A stretch of 64,000 nt of DNA, taken from contig NZ_JAUSYO010000001.1 of assembly GCF_030816935.1 (NCBI RefSeq), positions 744,001 through 808,000 on the forward strand, given 5' to 3'. Under the pieces are notes generated by a model, which was not told the origin of the DNA, searched no databases, and saw only the letters and a list, made by a program, of their open reading frames with translations. This DNA is from Arthrobacter sp. B3I9. Lineage in GTDB: Bacteria; Actinomycetota; Actinomycetes; Actinomycetales; Micrococcaceae. Made by a program: the position numbers and the translations under genes. Below are positions 34,029-45,571 of this stretch, piece after piece. How positions within the stretch are numbered: the stretch's first letter is position 1; every line of letters begins with the position of its first letter.

Positions 34029-34895
34029 TCAGGATGTCTGGGACGCCGCGGCCGAGGGTTCAAGGTCCGAAAGAGTGAGCAGGTGCCTGGGGCTGTCCGG
34101 GAAGGGAAACCTCGTGGTGACAGCGAGATCAGGGCCGACGTGCACCAGCTCGCCGGGACTTAGGGCGCACCAGTCCGGGTTGCGGTCCATCGGTTCGGTG
34201 GCGATGAGGACGTGCCTGGAACGGGAAAGCTCTTTACTCCGGGCGTTGATCCGTGAGCTCTGAGCCTCCAAAGGGGCAGGTTCGGGAGCCGCGGCAGGGT
34301 CACGTTGCAGCATGTGTAACTCGTGGGTGGCGGGATACCTGACAGCCCAGAGGTCCGTCGCGGTGGTCACCACGATGTTCAGGCTGAAGACGGGCAATTC
34401 CGTGGCGACCCACGTGATGGCCCGGGTGATGCCCTTCTCGACATCGCCGCCAGCCCTGCGGCACTCGGCGGTGATCAGCGCGAAGAGTCGTTCGCTGTCG
34501 GTCTGGCCGTGCACGAGGTCAGCGGCCCCCAGCTCCGCCAGGTGGCGATCGAGCCGTTCGAGGCCACCGAAAGCGCCGTTGTGCGCGAACAGCCGCCCGT
34601 CCTGCTCGAACGGGTGCGTGTTGGCCATCGTGTGCGCTCCGGTGCTCGCGTACCGCACGTGGGCCAGGAATGTCGTGCTTTGCAGATCGCGTGCCTCGCG
34701 CGCGAAGGCGTGGTCCTCCCAGGCAGCCAGCGGCTGCTTGGCCACATGTGCCCTGCCTTCCGCGTCGAAGGTGCCTATGCCGGCGCCGTCGGGCTCCCTC
34801 CGGCTTTGCACTGAGAGGCTGTCCGGGGCGTCCAGCAGCCAGAACGTGGCCCGGACTGGTTCGGGCCCGGCGTGCAGGCCAAATAGTCGGCACAT
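34029..34895 (-). CDS. Class II glutamine amidotransferase (YafJ/EgtC-like)
   Basis: A 288-residue Ntn-hydrolase. The initiator Met is followed by Cys2 (MCRLFGLHAG), which becomes the N-terminal nucleophile; other class II motifs are AHVRYASTGAHTMANTHPF and LFAHNGAFGG, plus the later QTDSERLF. Proteins of this type, with no synthetase domain, hydrolyse gamma-glutamyl bonds, as EgtC does in ergothioneine synthesis, or have unknown partners. There are no ergothioneine genes next to it. It follows the broken M20 gene on the same strand after 21 bp and may share its transcript. The role is open. Confidence 0.85.
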   Translation of the reverse strand: MCRLFGLHAGPEPVRATFWLLDAPDSLSVQSRREPDGAGIGTFDAEGRAHVAKQPLAAWEDHAFAREARDLQSTTFLAHVRYASTGAHTMANTHPFEQDGRLFAHNGAFGGLERLDRHLAELGAADLVHGQTDSERLFALITAECRRAGGDVEKGITRAITWVATELPVFSLNIVVTTATDLWAVRYPATHELHMLQRDPAAAPEPAPLEAQSSRINARSKELSRSRHVLIATEPMDRNPDWCALSPGELVHVGPDLAVTTRFPFPDSPRHLLTLSDLEPSAAASQTS

Positions 34896-34916
34896 GCCAC
34901 TCTTTCTTGGGGCTGG

Positions 34917-36208
34917 CTAGTGGTGGAATGCCGGGATCGGCTCAGCCCGGCCAGCCGTGCCCAACCAGGCCATGGCTGCAGTGACGAGTGCTTCGGTTCC
35001 GGTTTGCAGGGTCGGCTGGAGGACGGGCAAGAACATCGGTGAATGGTTGGCAGGAATGTCCTCCTGCATACGTCCGGCCAGTACCGCGGCACGGTAGGCC
35101 AGCGGCTCGGTTCCGCCGATGCGCCAGTACGTGTAGGGGATATTGCCGGCGCGGGGAATATCGCTGAAGTCCTCGCTGGCGGTCTGGAGTTCCAGGCTCC
35201 CGGCGCGCTCGCCGAAATAGGCGCCGAATGCCTCGGCGACACGCGTGGTTGTGGCGTCGTCATTGACAGTGAGAGGAAAGCTGCCGAAAATCTCGAAATC
35301 CGGATCTTTGGGGGAGCCGCTGGCGGCACACTCGGCCTGGACGGCACGCCGGATCGCGGCAAGGATCCGCTGGCGTGTGGCGTCCGTGTAGGTGCGCAGG
35401 TTGAGTTCCATCACTGCCTGGTCAGGGATGACGTTGCTTGTGGTTCCGGCGTGGAGGCTTCCCACGGTGAGGACGGCAGGTTCGGTAGGTGGGGGTTTCG
35501 CGGGAGATGATGGCCTGCAGGCGCACCACGATCATGGCGGCCAGCACCACGGGGTCAACAGTGTTCTGCGGCATCGAGCCGTGGCCCCCGCGGCCGTGGA
35601 CCGTGATGCGGATGCTGTCGGCGCTCGAAAGAACAGGACCGTGCCGGGTGGCGACAGAGCCCGCGACGCCGGGCAGCACGTGCTGGGCGAGGGCGACGTC
35701 GGGCGGCGGGATGCGTTCCAGGAGGGCGTCCGCGAGCATGCCGCGGGCTCCGTCGCCGGTTTCCTCGGCCGGCTGGAACAGGGCCACGAGGGTGCCGCGC
35801 CAATGGTCCTGATGTTCGGCGAACAGTCTGGACGCGCCCAGCAGGCACGCGACGTGGATGTCATGCCCGCAGGCATGCATGACGGGCACCGGGTCCCCGC
35901 CCGGGCCCTTTGGCTGTGACGGTGCTTGCGTAGTCCGCGCCGGTCCGCTCCTGCAGGGGCAGGGCATCCATGTCCGCGCGGAGCAGAACCGTCGGCCCGT
36001 CGCCGTTCCGCAGCACCGCTACGACTCCTGTTCCCCCGATCCCGGTCTCCACTTCGAAGCCCCAGGAACTCATGTTGCGCGCAACGTTGCCGGCGGTGCG
36101 GTGCTCCTGGTGTGAGAGCTCGGGGTTTTGGTGGAGGTCCTTGTAGAAGTCCTCCTGGTCCGCCCGGATTGACCCGTAGTGCTGCAGTATCTGTTCGGTC
36201 TCGCGCAC
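34917..36208 (-). pseudogene. M20 amidohydrolase broken by two frameshifts
   Basis: Three successive minus-strand frames together spell one M20D (hippurate hydrolase/IAA-amino acid hydrolase) protein. Frame one runs from GTG 36208 (behind GGAGGAGG) through PELSHQEHRTAGNVA and LLRADMDALPLQERTGADYAS. Frame two starts near 35900 with VPVMHACGHDIHVACLLG, LFQPAEETGDGARGM and HGRGGHGSMPQNTVDP. Frame three starts near 35490 with LTVGSLHAGTTSNVIPD and ends at 34917. Removing one base at about 35898-35905 (in GGGCCCGGGCGGGG) and one from the five-G run at 35491-35495 would restore a continuous enzyme of normal length. All metal-ligand motifs survive, so either the decay is recent or these are sequencing errors in GC homopolymers. 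Confidence 0.82.
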
Positions 36209-36403
36209 CGTGCCTCCTCCGCTCTTCCCTCCCCATCGGGCGTCTGCCCTACGCTCGGGTCCCAACCTACGCCGCGCCAGCCCGGCCTGCTAGGGCCTGC
36301 CCCGGGTCGGCTGCCGCCCCGCCGTCGCACGGAAATCACGCGGAAGCGCACCGGACTCACGTACCGTCTCAGGAAAGCCTTCTGACTAGGGGACCTGACT
36401 AAT

Positions 36404-37363
36404 ATGACCGAGTACCGGCTGGCAATCCTGGATGACTACCAGCAGGTGTCGGGCGACTACGCCGACTGGGGCTCCCTGGGTGCCGATGTCAGCGTCACCG
36501 TTTTCAGCAAGCCCTTTGCCTCCGAAGCCGATGCCGTCCAAGCACTGCTGGCCTTCGACGTCGTCGTCGCCATGCGGGAGAGGACACCGTTTCCGCGAGC
36601 TGTGCTGGCGAAGCTGCCCCGCCTGAAACTGCTGGTGACAACGGGCGCCGCAAACTCCGCCATTGACCTTGCCGCAGCGCAGGACCATGGAGTTACCGTC
36701 TGCGGAACGGCCGGATCGCCTTCGGCCGCCCCGGAGCTGACGTGGGCGCTCCTCATGGCCTTGGCCCGGAACGTCACGGCCGAGGAGAACGCCCTCCGGG
36801 CCGGCCGTTGGCAGCATACCGTCGGTTTCGAACTTGCGGGGAAGACTTTGGGGATCGTCGGGCTGGGCAAGATCGGCCACAAGGTGGCCGGCTACGCACA
36901 CGCGTTCGGCATGAACGTCCTGGCCTGGAGCCAGAACCTGGATGAGGCGACAGCAACGGCCGCGGGGGTCCGGCGAGTCGATAAGGACGAACTCTTCCGG
37001 GAGTCCGACGTCGTGACCCTGCACCTCCGTCTCTCCCAGCGCTCGCAAGGGACAGTGGGTGAAGCGGAACTCCGGCTGCTGGGCCCGGACGGCATGCTCG
37101 TCAACACGGCCAGGGGACCGCTCGTAAACCAGCCTGCCTTGGTTCGTGCCCTCGAAGAACGCTGGATCCGGGGCGCAGCCCTCGACGTCTATGATCAGGA
37201 ACCGTTACCCGCGGGCCATCCGCTGCTGACCGCCCCGAACACCCTCCTGACGCCGCATCTGGGGTTCGTGACGCACGAGAGCTATGCCCGGTTCTACGGC
37301 GGCGCGCTCGAGGACGTGAAGGCGTGGCTGGCGGGTGCCCCGGTCCGGCAACTGACCAGCTAG
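36404..37363 (+). CDS. D-2-hydroxyacid dehydrogenase family protein
   Basis: A 319-residue NAD-dependent dehydrogenase. The Rossmann motif GIVGLGKIGHKVAGYA starts near residue 148, the substrate-binding Arg region is VNTARGPLVNQPAL, the catalytic Glu is in ALDVYDQEPLP and the catalytic His in LLTPHLGFVTHE. The N-terminal substrate domain is short and diverged, as in the subgroup that includes glyoxylate reductases and uncharacterised actinobacterial members. It stands alone between the divergent broken M20 gene and an exporter gene. The ribosome site is weak (AGGGGA 11 bases upstream of the ATG). The substrate is unknown. Confidence 0.85.
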   Translation: MTEYRLAILDDYQQVSGDYADWGSLGADVSVTVFSKPFASEADAVQALLAFDVVVAMRERTPFPRAVLAKLPRLKLLVTTGAANSAIDLAAAQDHGVTVCGTAGSPSAAPELTWALLMALARNVTAEENALRAGRWQHTVGFELAGKTLGIVGLGKIGHKVAGYAHAFGMNVLAWSQNLDEATATAAGVRRVDKDELFRESDVVTLHLRLSQRSQGTVGEAELRLLGPDGMLVNTARGPLVNQPALVRALEERWIRGAALDVYDQEPLPAGHPLLTAPNTLLTPHLGFVTHESYARFYGGALEDVKAWLAGAPVRQLTS

Positions 37364-37504
37364 GGGCGTTAAGTCCGGCCCTTGATGTCAAGGTTCCCGG
37401 TCCGGCACGTCCGGGACTAAGTTGGTAGACGGTGCAGCTAAGCAGACGGAGCCGGACCGGTTCTGCGCGCAATGCCTCCCGGCAACCGATGGGAATGAGA
37501 TCAC

Positions 37505-38965
37505 GTGACGACAACGCATGCCGAAGGAGTCGGCTTCCGCTCCGATCGAGGACCGGTGCTCATTGCGCTGATGCTCTCAACGGGGCTGGTCGCGATTGAT
37601 GCGACGGTTGTGGCGACAGCGGTGCCCTCGATTGTGCATGACATCGGCGGGTTCACCTCGTTCCCGTGGCTTTTCTCCGCCTACCTCCTGGCGCAGGCCG
37701 TGTCGGTACCTGTCTATGCCAAGCTCTCCGACGTCATCGGCCGCAAGCCCATCATGCTCCTCGGAATAGGCCTGTTCCTGCTCGGTTCGATTCTCTGCGG
37801 AGTCGCCTGGAGCATGCCGGTCCTCATCGCATTCCGTGTGGTGCAGGGCCTTGGCGCCGGAGCCGTCCAGCCCATGGCCGTCACCATCGCCGGCGACATC
37901 TACACGCTGACCGAGCGGGCCAAAGTGCAGGGCTACCTGGCCAGCGTGTGGGCGATCTCGTCTGTTGTTGGCCCGACGCTGGGCGGAGTTTTTGCCTCAC
38001 TCGGCATCTGGCGTGGCATCTTCCTCGTGAACATCCCGTTGTGCCTGGTGGCAGGGTGGATGCTGCTCCGGTCCTTCCACGAGAACATCGAGCGGGCCAA
38101 GCACCGGGTCGACTATCTGGGGGCAGCCTTACTCACGGTCGCGCTCACCCTGGCCATCCTCGGGGCCCTGGAGGGCGGCCAGGCCTGGGCATGGAACTCC
38201 GCGATCAGCATGGCCGTGTTCGCCGGCGGCGCGGTTTTGTTCGCCGCTTTCGTCCTGGTCGAGCGGAAGGCGGCGGAGCCGGTCCTGCCGCCGTGGGTTG
38301 TGTCCCGGCGCCTGCTGGTTACGACCGCGCTGGTCTCCTTCGGCGTGGGAGCCGTCATGCTCGGCCTCACCTCTTACGTTCCCACGTTCCTCGAAGGCGC
38401 CCTCTCCACCTCCCCGATCCTGGCCGGACTCGCCCTGGCGGCGCTCACGATCGGCTGGCCCATCAGCGCATCCCAGTCGGGGCGCCTGTACCTTCGCATC
38501 GGATTCCGGCGGACCGCACTGATCGGCATCACGGTCACCGTCATCGGCGCAGCAGTACTTGCCCTCACCGCCCCATTCCCCAGCGTCGCCTTGGCTGCGG
38601 GCAGCTGCTTCATCGTCGGGCTAGGGCTCGGGCTCGTGGCGACCCCGACCCTCATTGCCGCCCAGTCGAGCGTCGAATGGAACGAGCGTGGCGTGGTCAC
38701 CGGGACCAACCTTTTTGCGCGGTCGATCGGCAGCGCCATCGGTGTCGCCGTTTTCGGGGCGATGGCGAACGCGGTCTACGCCGGCACCCCGAACGGCAAC
38801 ACCGATCCCGCAACAGTCGTGTCTGCTTCCGGCGCAGTGTTCCTCGCCGTCGTGGTCGCTGCCATCCTTACCGTGGTGGCCGTTGTGGCGATGCCGGAAA
38901 CTAAAAAACCGGACACGTCCACGCCGGCACGCGGGCTTAACCCGGAAGATGCCGACAGGACCTGA
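37505..38965 (+). CDS. DHA2-family (14-helix) MFS drug exporter
   Basis: A 486-residue drug:H+ antiporter with about 14 helices. The motifs LIALMLSTGLVAIDATVVATAVPSI (helix 1, given here as DATVVATAVPSI), the loop 2-3 KLSDVIGRKPIML and motif C in helix 5 (SVWAISSVVGPTLGGVFA) assign it to the EmrB/QacA branch. The start is GTG 37505. An inverted pair around CCGGTCCGG upstream might be an operator, but no regulator gene is next to it. The substrate is unknown. It is followed by a terminator and convergent betaine genes. Confidence 0.85.
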   Translation: MTTTHAEGVGFRSDRGPVLIALMLSTGLVAIDATVVATAVPSIVHDIGGFTSFPWLFSAYLLAQAVSVPVYAKLSDVIGRKPIMLLGIGLFLLGSILCGVAWSMPVLIAFRVVQGLGAGAVQPMAVTIAGDIYTLTERAKVQGYLASVWAISSVVGPTLGGVFASLGIWRGIFLVNIPLCLVAGWMLLRSFHENIERAKHRVDYLGAALLTVALTLAILGALEGGQAWAWNSAISMAVFAGGAVLFAAFVLVERKAAEPVLPPWVVSRRLLVTTALVSFGVGAVMLGLTSYVPTFLEGALSTSPILAGLALAALTIGWPISASQSGRLYLRIGFRRTALIGITVTVIGAAVLALTAPFPSVALAAGSCFIVGLGLGLVATPTLIAAQSSVEWNERGVVTGTNLFARSIGSAIGVAVFGAMANAVYAGTPNGNTDPATVVSASGAVFLAVVVAAILTVVAVVAMPETKKPDTSTPARGLNPEDADRT

Positions 38966-39083
38966 GGCCTTGGAAGTGCTGATCAGCACGCGGGGGACGC
39001 CGGGAACGTCCCGGTTGATCAGCACGGTGGGCTGCCTGGCCTGCGCGCCGCCGGCATCCCTCGTGGGCAAGGGGGCATAGGAA

Positions 39084-39125
39084 GGAAGGCCTGCAGGGGG
39101 CCGGCGGCTTCCCTGCAGGCCTTCC
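39084..39125. terminator. Hairpin between convergent exporter and gbcB
   Basis: GGAAGGCCTGCAGGG (39084-39098) pairs perfectly with CCCTGCAGGCCTTCC (39111-39125) around a 12-nt loop. Just before it, GATCAGCACG is repeated at 38981 and 39017. It probably serves both strands. Confidence 0.75.
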
Positions 39126-39137
39126 AACCGGAGGCGG

Positions 39138-40544
39138 CTAGGCGTCGATCACCAAATCGGTCCGCGCCGTGGAGCAGCAGGGCAGGAACTTCCCTGCATC
39201 GATTTCCCGGGCCCGGATGCCGCCCTGGTGGTTCATCTCGACCTCCCCGGTAAGCTTGACGACTTTGCAGGAGCCGCACATGCCTTCCTTGCAGTTCGCG
39301 CCGATCCTGACGCCCGCACGCTGCGCCGCCCCAAGGATGTGTTCATCGGGGTCAATCCGCACATTGATCCCGGTGCGCATGAAGGACAGAGTCAGGCTTC
39401 CCGTTCCCACCGTGCCAAAGCTCGAGGCATCCGGGGACGCGGCCTCCGGTTCTGTAGGTGAACCGCCGTCGGGGGCGGCAGTGTCGGGGCCGGCCGTTTC
39501 CAGCGGCAGCCCCGTGGCCTGCAGGGTTCCCTCGGCGTCGTAGCCGGGCTCGTAAAGCCCGAAGGCGCTGGGCTGGCTTTCAAAATAGTCCTCGGCGGAA
39601 TCGGCGATTTCCTCCGCAATTTCTTCCGCAATGTCCGAGGCGAGCGCGATTTCTGCCTGGTATTCAAGGAGTGTCTGGCGGTCCCCCGAGAAGAATTCCA
39701 TGTAGATGGAGGTGTCATCGACGCCGACCTTTTGGAGCAGTTCGGTGGCGGAGTTGAGGTAACCCTCCGGGCCGCAGGCATAGACCTGACGGCCGTTGGC
39801 GTCGGGAGCCACCTGATCGATCATGGCCGCTGTCAGCCTTCCGCTAAGCCCTTCCCATTGCGTGGGTTTGCTGCGGTCGCCCAGCGAGTAGAAGATCTTG
39901 ACGCGAGAGTCCACTGAGGCGATATAAGCGAGCTCCCGGTGGAAGGCAAAGCCGCCTGCCTCCGCACCGTGGTAAAGCACCACCACGTCAGCAGTTCCGG
40001 GCAGCGAGTGGATGGTCCGCAGCATCGACATGATGGGAGTGATGCCTGCGCCGGCGGCCAGGAAGAGGTACCGGGCGCGCCGGTCGGCGTCGGGCAGGTG
40101 GAAGGCTCCCACCGGCCCCAGCATGTCGAGGACGGTGCCCGGCTTGACGTTCTGGTGCACCCATGGGGAAACCAGTCCCGTGGGGTCGCACTTGACTGTG
40201 ACGTTGAAGGTCCACGGCTGCGTGGGCGAACTCGACAGCGAGTAGCTGCGGTCCACCGGCTCCCGGTCTTCGCCGTTCACGGGGAAGGCGATGTTCACGT
40301 ACTGGCCTGCGCGGAACGCCAGGGGTGCCCCGTCGCAGCGGCGGAACACGAAGGTCATCATGCCGCCCGCCTCGGGAATGGTTTCCACACACTCGGCCAT
40401 GAACTCCTGCGGATGCCAGGGGCCCAGTGCGCGGGCGGCACCGGCGGGTCCTTCGGTGCTGCCCATCACCCTGTTCCACGGCATCTCAAGCCCGCGGATG
40501 CGCTGGGGCTCCTGAATTGCCGTCTCAGTGAGGAGTTCGGTCAT
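39138..40544 (-). CDS. gbcB: Glycine betaine monooxygenase reductase component
   Basis: A 468-residue electron-transfer flavoprotein. The FAD domain has RSYSLSSSP (about residues 105-113), the NAD domain has FLAAGAGITPIMSMLRTI and VYACGPEGY, and the C-terminal plant-type 2Fe-2S domain has CKEGMCGSCKV plus a later PCCS Cys. It passes electrons from NAD(P)H to the Rieske partner GbcA, whose stop overlaps its ATG (ATGA at 40541-40544). Its unusual feature is a linker of about 100 residues, very rich in Asp, Glu, Ala and Pro, between the NAD and 2Fe-2S domains (IAEEIAEEIADSAED and onwards), making it longer than the Pseudomonas protein. A stachydrine or carnitine demethylase reductase is a possible alternative. 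Confidence 0.82.
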   Translation of the reverse strand: MTELLTETAIQEPQRIRGLEMPWNRVMGSTEGPAGAARALGPWHPQEFMAECVETIPEAGGMMTFVFRRCDGAPLAFRAGQYVNIAFPVNGEDREPVDRSYSLSSSPTQPWTFNVTVKCDPTGLVSPWVHQNVKPGTVLDMLGPVGAFHLPDADRRARYLFLAAGAGITPIMSMLRTIHSLPGTADVVVLYHGAEAGGFAFHRELAYIASVDSRVKIFYSLGDRSKPTQWEGLSGRLTAAMIDQVAPDANGRQVYACGPEGYLNSATELLQKVGVDDTSIYMEFFSGDRQTLLEYQAEIALASDIAEEIAEEIADSAEDYFESQPSAFGLYEPGYDAEGTLQATGLPLETAGPDTAAPDGGSPTEPEAASPDASSFGTVGTGSLTLSFMRTGINVRIDPDEHILGAAQRAGVRIGANCKEGMCGSCKVVKLTGEVEMNHQGGIRAREIDAGKFLPCCSTARTDLVIDA

Positions 40545-41845
40545 GCCAAGTGCTCCTGAACGCGCTGCACGTACCAGTTGATGAACGCCTCCACCTGGTA
40601 CTCGCTCTTCATGTAGGGGCCGGGCTCGTAGGCGGGGCTCCCGGCACCCTTCTGGCACAACTCCACGAACGCCTTGTCCTGCAGGTTCGTCTGCTTCCAG
40701 GTGTAGGTGAGTTTCTCGAGGTCGTAGTCGACGCCTTCCTCGGCGTCGTCAGCCACCAGCCAGGTGGTGCGGACCAGTGACTGGTGTTCGTTGATGGGGA
40801 AGACACCGAACGTGATCACGTGGTCCCCGAGGAAATGGAACCAGCTGTTGGGTTGCAGGTGCATTGAGCAGCGGCCAAGGCGGAAGTCACGCAAGTCGCC
40901 AAGCAGCTTCTTCGAAAGCCTGCGCCCGTCGGGGGAGAAGGATTCGCCCTCGCCGTCGAGCGACTCCCGCGAGATGCGGATACCCGCGACCCGCGTGTCC
41001 AGTTCCTCGACCACCTCGTAGGGAAGGCCGTAGCGGCGGCAGCGCTCCTCGAGCGAGGACTGCGCGTTCTTGTTGCGGTCCCACACTTCCTCTAGGTGCG
41101 GCGGGATGAGGCCCTCCGTCAGGCCCCAGGTGGGGAAGAGGGAGCAGGCAAGCTCGGGGTGGCCGTCGCAGTGGTAGCACTCACGGTTGTTCTCCATGAC
41201 GAGCTTCCAGTTGCCCTCTTCGATGATGTTCTGCTGGTAGGCGATTTTCGTCTTCGACAGATCGTGGGGTGCGAGGTAGGGCTCGAAGATCTTTGCGGTT
41301 TCATCGAAGTCCGTCGGCGGTTCATCTGCGATGCAGACGAAAATGAGGCCGGCAACCTCGCGGCCGTGGGCGCGCTTGAGGCCGAAGCAGCTCTTGTCGA
41401 ACTTCGATTCCCCGGGTGCCGAGGCATGGATCAAATCACCGCTCGGGGAGTAGGTCCAGGAGTGATAGCCGCACACCAGGTTTCCGGTTGACCCGGTGGA
41501 CTCGGTCAGGACCCGGGCGCCGCGGTGGCGGCAGACGTTGTGCAGGACGTTCACACCGCCGTCGTCGTTGCGCAGCACGATCAGGGAGTAGGGACCGTAG
41601 TCGACGGTGACGTAGTCGCCCGGTTCCGGCAGTTCTGCGGTGCTGGCGGCGAAGATCCAGTGCTGGCCAAAAATGGCCTGCATGTCAATGTTGAAGATCG
41701 TCGGGTCCGTGTAGAAGGGGGCATCGAGGGAATATCCCGCGCGCCGGAAATCGAACAGCTCGGTGATTTCAGCCAACTGCTCGGCAGGCACTGATGAAGC
41801 GAGTTTTCCGCGTGAATTGAGGGGCACGTTCACTGGAGCAGACAT
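40541..41845 (-). CDS. gbcA: Glycine betaine monooxygenase, Rieske oxygenase component
   Basis: A 434-residue Rieske non-haem iron oxygenase that demethylates glycine betaine to dimethylglycine, releasing formaldehyde. The 2Fe-2S ligands are in NVCRHRGARVL and VCGYHSWTYSP (CxH and CxxH, residues about 95-115), and the mononuclear iron site begins with ENNRECYHCDGHPEL. It is followed by its reductase through an ATGA overlap. The start ATG 41845 has GGAGG six bases upstream; upstream in-frame sequence would translate the 18-bp repeats and is rejected. Proline betaine demethylases are close relatives; the context of betA/B, dmg and sox favours glycine betaine. It is divergent from a LysR gene that may control it. 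Confidence 0.85.
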   Translation of the reverse strand: MSAPVNVPLNSRGKLASSVPAEQLAEITELFDFRRAGYSLDAPFYTDPTIFNIDMQAIFGQHWIFAASTAELPEPGDYVTVDYGPYSLIVLRNDDGGVNVLHNVCRHRGARVLTESTGSTGNLVCGYHSWTYSPSGDLIHASAPGESKFDKSCFGLKRAHGREVAGLIFVCIADEPPTDFDETAKIFEPYLAPHDLSKTKIAYQQNIIEEGNWKLVMENNRECYHCDGHPELACSLFPTWGLTEGLIPPHLEEVWDRNKNAQSSLEERCRRYGLPYEVVEELDTRVAGIRISRESLDGEGESFSPDGRRLSKKLLGDLRDFRLGRCSMHLQPNSWFHFLGDHVITFGVFPINEHQSLVRTTWLVADDAEEGVDYDLEKLTYTWKQTNLQDKAFVELCQKGAGSPAYEPGPYMKSEYQVEAFINWYVQRVQEHLA

Positions 41846-41888
41846 GTGTTTCCTCCCGGGAGGGGGTGGGTAAGTGTGTGATTCGAAG

Positions 41889-41943
41889 GGACCACGGAGT
41901 TGGTGCGGACCACGGAGTTGGTGCGGAACCACGGAGTTGGTGG
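41889..41943. repeat. Three tandem 18-bp repeats in the gbcA/lysR promoter gap
   Basis: GGACCACGGAGTTGGTGC occurs at 41889-41906 and 41907-41924, and a third copy with one extra base and a changed last base at 41925-41943. Each contains ACCA-N6-TGGT, a short dyad. The array lies 44-98 bp upstream of the gbcA ATG, so it sits in its leader or promoter. Confidence 0.88.
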
Positions 41944-42048
41944 GGCGCAACCGGCATTTTTTGCAAAAGCGTTCTAGTCATGAGATTAGAGACGATCGAT
42001 CTGCAACAAAAGCGCAAGATTTAGGGGATAACAGCGCACAATAGATGC

Positions 42049-42981
42049 ATGATCGATGCGCGGCTCATGACACTTCGGGTGTTTGCCCAGTGCGGCACCA
42101 TTGGCGCGACGGCCGAGCTCATGGGTTATTCTCCTTCGGCCGTCTCCGCCCAACTGAGGGAGCTCCAGCGCGTGCTTGGAATGCACCTGCTGACGAAGGA
42201 CGGCCGGGGTGTGCGGCTGACCGCCACGGGCCGTTTTCTCGTGGCGGGCTCGGACACCCTCATTGCGGAATGGGAGAGCCTGCGCGCGGCGGCCATGGAG
42301 GCCGGCGACCAGGTGCCGTCCCGTTTCGGCCTCGGCGGATTCTCCACAGCGGCCGCCCAGTTGCTCGCGCCGCTGGCCGCGACCCTGCGCTCGACACGCC
42401 CGCTGTTGGAGGTGCAGGTACTCGAGGCCAACCCGGCCCGCTGCTTCGACTTGTTGGTTGCCGAGCGAATTGACCTCGCGGTCATCGTCGCCATGCAGTC
42501 CGATGCCTATGTTGAGGACGATCCTCGCTTCGAGCAGACCGTCCTGCTCGACGATCCCCTGGACGTGATCATTCCCTCCGACCATCCGCTGGCATCGCGG
42601 GAAACGGTGACGCTCGAAGAGCTGGCGTCGGAACCTTGGATCACCGAGGCCGCCGGTTCCACCTATCACGCCCTATTCACCGCGGCGTTCACCGCAGTCG
42701 GGGTGACACCGCGGATTGCCCACGAGGCCGTTGAGTGGGAAACCCAGATCGCCTTCGTTGGTGCGGGGCTGGGCGTGGGCCTGCTGCCGCGACTGGCGCC
42801 CCTGCATAGTGCCGAAAACGTGGTCCGACTGCGTATTACCGGTAGGGGGAAGCCCACGCGCCGCATTGTTGCTGCTGTGCGCAGGGGCAGCATCACATCG
42901 CCCCTGATCCAGGAGTCGCTCGGCATCCTGCAGGTCCGCGCCAATCGGATCCTCGCCGGCCGACCCGAAGACGATCTCTGA
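42049..42981 (+). CDS. LysR-family regulator, candidate for gbcAB control
   Basis: A 310-residue LysR-type regulator. The winged helix-turn-helix covers residues 5-65 (FAQCGTIGATAELMGYSPSA, then LRELQRVLGMHLLTKDGRG), and a periplasmic-binding-fold effector domain runs from about 90 to 300. It is divergent from gbcAB over a 200-bp gap that contains the tandem repeats, a TTTTGCAAAA palindrome (41959-41968) and AT-rich sequence close to its own start, a layout typical for LysR activators and their targets. In Pseudomonas, betaine demethylation is controlled by the AraC-type GbdR, so a LysR here would be a different solution. The ATG at 42049 has a poor ribosome site. Confidence 0.82.
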   Translation: MIDARLMTLRVFAQCGTIGATAELMGYSPSAVSAQLRELQRVLGMHLLTKDGRGVRLTATGRFLVAGSDTLIAEWESLRAAAMEAGDQVPSRFGLGGFSTAAAQLLAPLAATLRSTRPLLEVQVLEANPARCFDLLVAERIDLAVIVAMQSDAYVEDDPRFEQTVLLDDPLDVIIPSDHPLASRETVTLEELASEPWITEAAGSTYHALFTAAFTAVGVTPRIAHEAVEWETQIAFVGAGLGVGLLPRLAPLHSAENVVRLRITGRGKPTRRIVAAVRRGSITSPLIQESLGILQVRANRILAGRPEDDL

Positions 42982-42991
42982 AATCGCATGG

Positions 42992-43031
42992 CCAACGCCC
43001 TGTCCTCCGTAGACCGAGGGCAGGGCGTTGG
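42992..43031. terminator. Terminator between convergent lysR and katG
   Basis: CCAACGCCCTG (42992-43002) pairs with CAGGGCGTTGG (43021-43031), with CCTC/GAGG pairing inside, followed by TGTTCGGCTTTT. It serves the lysR gene and perhaps katG on the other strand. Confidence 0.8.
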
Positions 43032-43100
43032 TGTTCGGCTTTTGCAGGTACGCGGTCATCGACCGCGATTGTGATGGCTTGGGCGGCCCGGAGGCGTCGG

Positions 43101-45464
<2,364 letters not shown>

Positions 45465-45571
45465 TCTATTGTGATGGCGTCTAGTGTGGCCGCCGGAGGC
45501 GGGGTGCCCAGGCGGCACGGGCCAAGACAAGCCGCGTGCCGCCGAGGTGCGTAGCTAGCTAAGGTGTGTAG

